The notes below the pieces were generated by a model, which saw only the letters and a list, made by a program, of their open reading frames with translations, was not told the origin of the DNA and did no database searches. A DNA stretch of 61,508 bases from Oscillospiraceae bacterium (GTDB taxonomy: Bacteria > Bacillota > Clostridia > Oscillospirales > Oscillospiraceae). Positions 56,529 through 61,508 of this stretch are shown here, piece after piece. Numbering within the stretch: position 1 is the stretch's first letter; every line of letters begins with the position of its first letter. The DNA lies in assembly GCA_902768805.1 (NCBI GenBank), contig CACXMX010000009.1, forward strand, positions 1-61,508, given 5' to 3'. A program made the translations under genes and the position numbers.

Positions 56529-57350
56529 TCAGCCCAGGATCGCTTTGAGCTGGGCAGGGGTCTTGGGAAATACCTCCAGATCCGGAGCCAGGCCCTTCTC
56601 GCGGAGAATGTCGTAAACATCCAGCATGGTGGGCCGCTTCAGGCTGGCCCGGTTGAGGATGTCCTCGTTCCGGAATACGTTCTGAGGCGTGTCGTCGGCT
56701 ATGATGCGGCCTCCGCAGAACACAATGGCTCGGTTCGTCCAGCGATAGGCGAAGTCCACGTCGTGGGTGGAGATGAGCATCGTCTTGCCTTCGGCCTCCA
56801 GCTTGTTGAGCACTTCCTCCAGCATGGCCGCGTTCAGCGGATCCAGGGCCGCCGTGGGCTCGTCGAAAACGATGATGTCCGTCTTCATGGCGATGATGTC
56901 CGCTATGCTGACGCGCTTTTTCTCACCGCCCGAAAGATAGTGGGGTGGACGGTCCCGGAAGGTGGAGATGTTCATGTAGGCCAAAGCCTCGTCCACGCGG
57001 GATCGTACCTCGTCAAGGGGAAGCTTCATGTTCATGGGGCCGAAGGAAACCTCCGCTTCCACCGTGGAGGCGATGATCTGGTTGTCGGCGTCCTGAAATA
57101 CGATGCCGATGGCACGGCGAAGGTCGTTCAGATTCTTTTTGGTGATAAGTGTGTCCCTGTACCGGATCTCTCCGCTCTCGGGGCTGAGCACGCCGTTCAG
57201 GTTCAGGAAGAACGTGGATTTCCCGGCCCCGTTGGAGCCGATGACGGCGATCTTTTCCCCTTCGTATATGTCCAGATCGATGCCGTTTAAGGCCATTTTC
57301 TGCTCATTATAAGCATAATGCAGATCTCTTATCCGAATAATAGGTTCCAT
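56529..57350 (-). CDS. cbiO: Cobalt ECF transporter ATPase
   Basis: ATP-binding subunit of the energy-coupling-factor importer. Walker A GSNGAGKSTF, signature YLSGGEKKRVSIADI and Walker B IIVFDEPTAALD are present. Length 273 residues. It works with CbiQ and CbiMN upstream. The whole unit lies behind a cobalamin riboswitch, which points to cobalt as the substrate. Confidence 0.96.
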   Translation of the reverse strand: MEPIIRIRDLHYAYNEQKMALNGIDLDIYEGEKIAVIGSNGAGKSTFFLNLNGVLSPESGEIRYRDTLITKKNLNDLRRAIGIVFQDADNQIIASTVEAEVSFGPMNMKLPLDEVRSRVDEALAYMNISTFRDRPPHYLSGGEKKRVSIADIIAMKTDIIVFDEPTAALDPLNAAMLEEVLNKLEAEGKTMLISTHDVDFAYRWTNRAIVFCGGRIIADDTPQNVFRNEDILNRASLKRPTMLDVYDILREKGLAPDLEVFPKTPAQLKAILG

Positions 57351-57368
57351 TTACCTCTCCTTTATACG

Positions 57369-58337
57369 TCAGCCGAACAGCGCGGCCTTCTGCACAGCGA
57401 ACAAAACGACGATGCACAGAAAGTACACGACACCGAGAACGGTCTGTTCCCTGTCCATCTTTTTCTCCCGCTCCAGGAACAGGAGCTCTCCGTTGTAACC
57501 CCTGGATATCAGGGCGTCGTAATAGGCGTTCGCCTTTTTCAGGGAGACCACCAGCAGGTTGCTCGCCGTACCGGAGAAGGATTTTACCGATGTCCTGTAA
57601 TCCACGTAGCCGAGACGGGATTCCGCGGAATCATGCATTTTTCTGTTGGTCTCCATAATGACGAAGATATACCGGTAGATCATGTTCATCAGCTCCACAA
57701 TAAGCCTGGGTACGTGGACCTTGCGCATGACGGAGATGATCTCTCCGGAGGGAGTGGACAGCGTCATCATGAACAGCGCCGAAACCGCCGCCATGGCTTT
57801 CGCCATGAGATTCACCATGCGGAGCAGATCGGCGTCGGAGGTGTAGATGTAAAAGAACCCCAGATGCAGATTGTACTGACCGAGAGGCTGGCGGGCAAAG
57901 CTCAGCGCGATGGTGAGCGAGCCTACCAGGACGAATACAATGGGGATCGTCAGCGTGGAGATATACTGGTGAAGGGGAATGCGGCCCCTGACCACCGTGA
58001 GAAAGCCCATGGTGATCAGAACAAAAAGCGATACATACAGTGAGTTGATCGCGATAACGGCGATCAGTACGGCCAGGGAGAAGAACACCTTGAACATGGG
58101 GTTCCAGTCACGGATGGCCGAGATATAGGCATAATAGTCTATGGAAAACACGCCGGTGTCGTGGCTGTGACCAAGCTTGTGCTTGTGCTTGCGGTCGTGT
58201 TCGTGATCATGTTCATGCTCATGTTCATGATCGTGGCCCTCTTCGGCGGCATGAGCCCTGAGAGGACTCATGCCGCGGATCAGGATCGTAACGGCCAGGG
58301 CCAGTGCCAGCATAAACAGAAAGTATCCGAGCTGCAC
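57369..58337 (-). CDS. cbiQ: Cobalt ECF transporter transmembrane subunit with histidine-rich insert
   Basis: Membrane coupling subunit. The CbiQ domain occupies about residues 65-315, including RLIVELMNMIYRYIFVIMET and the coupling helix SRGYNGELLFL. At 322 residues it is longer than usual because of an N-terminal extension: a membrane segment (1-20) and a stretch at 35-59 with about eleven histidines alternating with acidic residues. That stretch probably binds Co(II). It starts 12 bases after cbiMN. Confidence 0.93.
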   Translation of the reverse strand: MQLGYFLFMLALALAVTILIRGMSPLRAHAAEEGHDHEHEHEHDHEHDRKHKHKLGHSHDTGVFSIDYYAYISAIRDWNPMFKVFFSLAVLIAVIAINSLYVSLFVLITMGFLTVVRGRIPLHQYISTLTIPIVFVLVGSLTIALSFARQPLGQYNLHLGFFYIYTSDADLLRMVNLMAKAMAAVSALFMMTLSTPSGEIISVMRKVHVPRLIVELMNMIYRYIFVIMETNRKMHDSAESRLGYVDYRTSVKSFSGTASNLLVVSLKKANAYYDALISRGYNGELLFLEREKKMDREQTVLGVVYFLCIVVLFAVQKAALFG

Positions 58338-58349
58338 AGGCAGACCTCC

Positions 58350-59450
58350 TTACTGTTCTTTGATGAACCCGCCTTTTTCCAGCTTTTTTCTCTCGTTGAA
58401 ACGGCCCATAAAGTAGGCGATGATGCCCACGCCGATACCGGTCTGCAGGCAGAAGAACAGGCTTTCTATCTCGCCGGGGAGCTCGCCTCCGATGGCCTTT
58501 TCCAGTACGGGCTCAAACCAAGGCTCGTACTCTTTGCCGGTGACCTCGTTGATCATCTCGCTGCCGGCGTCGTCGGAGCCGCCGAACTCGGCAGAGCTGC
58601 CCAGGGCGAAGAAGGGAATGAGGGCGATCAGAGCGGCGGCGATAAGCAGAGCGGTGACCGCTTTGCCGCCGACCGGTTTGAGCTGGCCTTTGCTTTCGGA
58701 TACCTGAGCGCCAAGAAAGCCGATGTCGGTGAGCTCGCTCTTGGCATAGGATTCCAGACCGATGATGATGGCGGTTGTGAGCAGGCCTTCAATGATGGCC
58801 AGAGGGATCTGAGTGGGGGCAAAAACACCCATGAACTTCACGATAGAGGTCGCGATGCCGCCGTCCGCGGCGGGATAAGCGACAGCCAGCTGCAGCGCAG
58901 TGACGCAGTAAGTGAACAGATCGCCCACCGCAGCGGCGAGAAAGACGCTGAAACTCTTTTTGGCTCCGGCTTTGCTCAGACCCGTGAAGATCAGGTAGGA
59001 CACGAGGGGCCCTGCAATGCACATGGAGAAGGTATTGGCGCCCAGAGTGGTAAGACCGCCGTGCGCCAGCAGCAGCGCCTGGAAGATCAGCACGATCGAG
59101 CCCAGAATGGCTACGGGAGTAGGCCCGAACAGTATGGCCGCCAGGCCGGTACCGGTCATATGGGAGCAGCTGCCGGTCACCGAGGGGATCTTCAGCGAGG
59201 AGATAACGAAAATGAACGCGCCCGCGATGGCGATGATGGATATGGACTTGGGATGCTCGGCCACGGTCTTTTTGAGCGACTTGAAGCCCATAAACCAGAA
59301 GGGCAGGCAGACGGCAAACCAGAACAGACTGTGCGACACCGGGAGATAGCCCTCCATGATATGCATGGCGAACGCCCGGGGCGAGAACAGATCGACCATG
59401 ATCAGCAGAACGCTGATGAAGCCGACGACTTTCTTTTCTTTTGAAGACAT
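58350..59450 (-). CDS. cbiM: Fused CbiM-CbiN cobalt-binding membrane protein
   Basis: Substrate-specific component of the cobalt importer. A cleavable signal (residues 1-28, ending PRAFA) exposes mature MHIMEGYLP, whose N-terminal Met-His contributes the metal site. CbiM spans to about residue 240 ([19 protein letters not shown]). The rest is a CbiN-like part with two membrane helices enclosing an acidic loop ([13 protein letters not shown]...). The ATG at 59450 has GGAGGG ten bases upstream. Length 366 residues. Confidence 0.94.
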   Translation of the reverse strand: MSSKEKKVVGFISVLLIMVDLFSPRAFAMHIMEGYLPVSHSLFWFAVCLPFWFMGFKSLKKTVAEHPKSISIIAIAGAFIFVISSLKIPSVTGSCSHMTGTGLAAILFGPTPVAILGSIVLIFQALLLAHGGLTTLGANTFSMCIAGPLVSYLIFTGLSKAGAKKSFSVFLAAAVGDLFTYCVTALQLAVAYPAADGGIATSIVKFMGVFAPTQIPLAIIEGLLTTAIIIGLESYAKSELTDIGFLGAQVSESKGQLKPVGGKAVTALLIAAALIALIPFFALGSSAEFGGSDDAGSEMINEVTGKEYEPWFEPVLEKAIGGELPGEIESLFFCLQTGIGVGIIAYFMGRFNERKKLEKGGFIKEQ

Positions 59451-59526
59451 AATAGCAAAACCCTCCGTTTCTCTCGTTTGCCGGCGAACGGTGCCGGCGT
59501 TTTCCTTCATTTATATCAAATATATC

Positions 59527-59571
59527 AAAAAAGGACCCCTTCAGCCGGCCTTACAAGCTGAAAGGATCCTT
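59527..59571 (-). terminator. Riboswitch-controlled terminator ahead of cbiMN
   Basis: On the minus strand AAGGA and GCTGAA segments pair with TTCAGC and TCCTT through two single mismatches, then TTTTTT (plus 59527-59532). It lies between the riboswitch and the cbiMN ribosome site. Confidence 0.8.
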
Positions 59572-59667
59572 TAATTCCCGGATAGTAACGACAAACAGGC
59601 GAAACGGCAGTCGTTCCGCTGTGTCTTTCCGGCAATCGTCCAATACTCGTGGGCTGATGCCGCAAGA

Positions 59668-59831
59668 ACAGCCGGCAGGTCTCCTGGCTCGCTGATGTTC
59701 CGCGAAAACGCCTTCCCGTTTCCAGTGGCCGGGGCCTGTTTCCCCCGGTTTTCGCTTATCAGCTTACAGTGACGAGCTCGCACAGGTTTTTCACCTGTTT
59801 CCCTTTTCATCGGTTTCCCGACACCGGCTGT
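59668..59831 (-). promoter_or_regulatory. Cobalamin riboswitch
   Basis: On the minus strand the P1 stem ACAGCCGG/CCGGCTGT (plus 59824-59831 and 59668-59675) closes a fold containing AAAAGGGAAACAGGTGAAAA, GTCACTGTAAGC and the B12 box GAGCCAGGAGACCTGCCGGC (plus 59671-59690). Cobalamin binding should favour the terminator at 59527-59571 and lower cobalt import. Between them a second stem (ACAGGCGAAACGGCAG arm) may be the alternative fold. Confidence 0.93.
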
Positions 59832-59869
59832 CCGATTATTCTGTTAACATGGATTTATAATGCTTAATA

Positions 59870-59898
59870 AGTCTAACTGAACACAAGGCCCGTGTCAA
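59870..59898 (-). promoter_or_regulatory. Promoter of the riboswitch-cbiMN-cbiQ-cbiO unit
   Basis: Minus strand: perfect TTGACA (plus 59893-59898), 17-bp spacer, TAGACT (plus 59870-59875), about 40 bp before the riboswitch. Confidence 0.75.
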
Positions 59899-59940
59899 TG
59901 CATAAATAGACCAAAACGGCTGTATATTTGTACGGATCCA

Positions 59941-59980
59941 ATAATAAAACCTCTTCCGCCGCTGCGAACGGAAGAGGTTT
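59941..59980 (-). terminator. Terminator of the XRE/small membrane-protein unit
   Basis: AAACCTCTTCCG (59947-59958) pairs perfectly with CGGAAGAGGTTT (59969-59980), and TTTTATTAT follows on the minus strand. Confidence 0.85.
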
Positions 59981-60054
59981 GCATCATTTCGGTAAAGCGT
60001 GTCTTTTATAATCAGTCCGGCGAAGATCCATGCATTATGCTGTACCGGAAAGGC

Positions 60055-60258
60055 TTATTCCTTATTCTTTTTCTCCGAGGATTCAAGGCACACAGCCCAT
60101 CCGCAAAGAGCTGCCCATAAAATGGCCATGCCCGGCCAGTCGATACTTGTTCCATTCCTGACGGCGGTTACGATCTCGAGTACAGACGAGACAGCCGCCA
60201 GCGCCATGACAATATACAGCGCCGTTTTTCCGCTTAATGCCCTGATCAGATTCTTCAT
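60055..60258 (-). CDS. Small two-span membrane protein
   Basis: 67 residues, two membrane segments (about 12-33 and 42-57, the latter MAILWAALCGWAVCLES) and a lysine-rich tail SSEKKNKE. Not recognised. GAGGAAAAACTC precedes the ATG. It is the last gene of a three-gene unit begun by the XRE regulator, 34 bases after the DUF-type membrane gene. Confidence 0.75.
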   Translation of the reverse strand: MKNLIRALSGKTALYIVMALAAVSSVLEIVTAVRNGTSIDWPGMAILWAALCGWAVCLESSEKKNKE

Positions 60259-60292
60259 GAGTTTTTCCTCTTTTCTTTATATGTATGTGCTT

Positions 60293-60763
60293 TCAGCGTT
60301 CATCCGCGTCGGACGGCTCTTCTTCCAGCTGACGGATCCGCTTCGCGGTCTTTTTCATGGCCAGGGTCAGCGCTGCAAAGCAGAGACCGAAGGTGACCGA
60401 TGCAGCTATAAGGGCGGCGGCTGCGGTCACCGAGAGCTTCCGACAGCTCCTGAAAACCGTGATCGCGATGAGACCGCCGAGAGCGGCGGCAGCTGCGGCC
60501 GACAAGGTGAGGTTCGATCTGGTGTTCATGGGGATGCGCCTGTCCCAGATCCCGCGGCGCATGCACGCGACGGCGAGATAGACGGCCAGCACCATAAATA
60601 CGACCCATTCACCGGCGAGGGTTCTGAAATCCGTGTTCCCGAACGCGGCGCTTTGGACGGCGAGCGCGATCAGCAGCCCCCAGAAAGCGATCCAGCACCC
60701 GTTATGCTCGATCTTCAGCAGCTCCAGTTCCTGCATTTCATCCAGGGCGTTATTCTTCCTCAT
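60293..60763 (-). CDS. Four-span membrane protein of unknown function
   Basis: 156 residues with four hydrophobic segments and a charged tail (RQLEEEPSDADER). The start MRKNNALDEMQELELLKIEH followed by WIAFWGLLIALAVQS is typical of a family common beside small XRE regulators in Clostridia. Function unknown. I use the ATG at 60763 (GGGAGGAAGAAGAAA ahead), which overlaps the regulator gene by 14 bp. Confidence 0.82.
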   Translation of the reverse strand: MRKNNALDEMQELELLKIEHNGCWIAFWGLLIALAVQSAAFGNTDFRTLAGEWVVFMVLAVYLAVACMRRGIWDRRIPMNTRSNLTLSAAAAAALGGLIAITVFRSCRKLSVTAAAALIAASVTFGLCFAALTLAMKKTAKRIRQLEEEPSDADER

Positions 60764-60962
60764 TTTCTTCTTCCTCCCAGAATAAATCATTCAGTGTTAC
60801 GCCCAGCGCGCGGCAGATTTTTCGGCACAGCCTTATCGAGGGGTTGAACTCTCCGGCCTCGATCAGACCGATCGTCTGTCTGGTCACACCGACTTTTTTC
60901 GCCAGGTCGGTCTGTGATATGTCCAGTTCGATCCGTCGGAATTTCAGCTTAAGATTCCGCAT
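60750..60962 (-). CDS. Small XRE-family repressor
   Basis: 70 residues, almost only a helix-turn-helix: RIELDISQTDLAKKVGVTRQ, then TIGLIEAGEFNPSIRLCRKI and an acidic end. The type (YozG-like) usually controls its own unit with membrane partners downstream, as here. ATG 39 bp from its promoter. Confidence 0.93.
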   Translation of the reverse strand: MRNLKLKFRRIELDISQTDLAKKVGVTRQTIGLIEAGEFNPSIRLCRKICRALGVTLNDLFWEEEENEEE

Positions 60963-61000
60963 CCGCTAACCTCCGTCCGTAAGAATCCTTTCTGATGAGG

Positions 61001-61029
61001 AAGATAACATATCACTCCTGAATTGTCAA
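61001..61029 (-). promoter_or_regulatory. Promoter of the XRE unit
   Basis: Minus strand: perfect TTGACA (plus 61024-61029), 17-bp spacer, TATCTT (plus 61001-61006). Confidence 0.75.
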
Positions 61030-61090
61030 ATATATATTGCATTAAAATTGTTTATATGTCTTTTGCAATGCAGACATGAGCCCGGTTCCT

Positions 61091-61129
61091 TTTCGGAAAA
61101 GACAAACAGTCCGCCCCAAAGGCGGACTG
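61091..61129 (-). terminator. Second hairpin downstream of the last small gene
   Basis: CAGTCCGCC (61107-61115) pairs with GGCGGACTG (61121-61129), and TTTGTCTTTTCC follows on the minus strand. Confidence 0.7.
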
Positions 61130-61169
61130 CCTGCGCCGATCGGAAAAGACCGGACGCCGCGAACGCAAA

Positions 61170-61215
61170 GCAGGCTCCCGGCCGGCGGTTTTTCACCGTT
61201 GACCGGGAGCCTGCT
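61170..61215. terminator. Terminator stem after the last small gene
   Basis: GCAGGCTCCCGG (61170-61181) pairs with CCGGGAGCCTGC (61204-61215), with an inner CGGT/ACCG stem, 21 bp beyond the stop codon of the minus-strand gene. CTTT follows on the plus strand and TTTG on the minus strand. Together with 61091-61129 it makes a double stop. Confidence 0.7.
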
Positions 61216-61236
61216 CTTTATGATTCTTCTGTTTTT

Positions 61237-61419
61237 TCATGATCTGCGGCAGCATCGATATGCGATGAACCCGATCAGGGTGTTGACGATGATCAGGAGC
61301 AACACCAGTATCCCGAAATCCTGATCGATCCCGACGGTTGCGTCAACGATTCGTATGATGAACCTGGAAACGATCAGCATGATCAAAACGGTGACTACAA
61401 TGTATACGGTCTTTTTCAC
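61237..61419 (-). CDS. Small two-span membrane protein
   Basis: 60 residues, nearly all membrane: VYIVVTVLIMLIVSRFIIRI and ILVLLLIIVNTLIGFIAYRC with basic ends. Not recognised. I use the GTG at 61419, five bases after GGAGG, rather than an ATG at 61440 which lacks a ribosome site. A TATACT at about 61457-61462 on the minus strand may be its -10 box. Confidence 0.7.
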   Translation of the reverse strand: MKKTVYIVVTVLIMLIVSRFIIRIVDATVGIDQDFGILVLLLIIVNTLIGFIAYRCCRRS

Positions 61420-61508
61420 TTCGTCCTCCACGACAATCATGAGCGGTCGGGAAGAAGTATAACACAGTTTCCGGGTTTTCGGAAGATGCTGTATAAACCG
61501 GCTTTCAA

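Overview
The window looks like the chromosome of a high-GC member of the Clostridia (Firmicutes), probably a gut-type Oscillospiraceae or relative. The signs are a YlxM-Ffh-RpsP-KhpA-RimM-TrmD block, a CIRCE-controlled small heat-shock gene, a type III glutamine synthetase, an ANTAR regulator, an EFR1-type flavodoxin/ferredoxin, an ECF-type cobalt importer behind a cobalamin riboswitch, strong GGAGG ribosome sites and TTGACA-17-TATAAT promoters. No rRNA, CRISPR array, phage or replication origin is visible. There is one tRNA, tRNA-Arg(CCG). Because of the base composition many long antisense reading frames exist; they are left out.

Layout. 0-1 kb: an IS481-like transposase with a hairpin around its start. 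1.2-10.3 kb (+): a lone family-2 glycosyltransferase, then uvrA-recD2-comF-mreB-ahcY. 10.39-10.87 kb: the tRNA and a 400-bp mosaic of hairpins, partly copied from the tRNA's own 3' end. 10.9-18 kb (-): a translation/ribosome-assembly operon ylxM-ffh-rpsP-khpA-rimM-trmD(-GNAT)-rsmA-hslO ending in a secreted PIG-L deacetylase. 18-23.3 kb: a His-tailed EFR1 protein, an ACT-ACT-metallo-beta-lactamase protein, CIRCE-hsp20, plsY and an XRE-TPR regulator.

23.4-49.6 kb is the most distinctive part: a glutamine/nitrogen supercluster. Reading leftward from 45.9 kb are glnN (GSIII), a fused ammonium channel-PII protein, purC, purF, asnB, gltB, gltD, an uncharacterised PEP/pyruvate-binding protein, purB, purA, pyrG and glmS. 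Diverging from glnN are guaA, glnA (GSI) and an ANTAR regulator. Six enzymes that take the amide nitrogen of glutamine (PurF, AsnB, GltB, PyrG, GlmS, GuaA) sit with two enzymes that make glutamine and with the ammonium importer, without the other genes of their own pathways. They appear grouped by nitrogen donor rather than by end product. The glnN leader holds a factor-independent terminator whose 5' arm can instead form a six-base-loop hairpin with A at position 1 and G at position 4, the form known to bind ANTAR proteins, so the ANTAR gene is the natural candidate antiterminator.

49.6-56.5 kb: a VanX-like dipeptidase, GH51 arabinofuranosidase, HD phosphohydrolase, a stand-alone ATP-cone, a small membrane protein, a URO-D-type methyltransferase, a possible 39-residue ORF and a secreted tyrosine phosphatase. 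56.5-59.9 kb (-): cobalamin riboswitch, cbiMN-cbiQ-cbiO. 60-61.5 kb (-): an XRE regulator with small membrane proteins. Functions come from motif recognition by eye; no database search was run.
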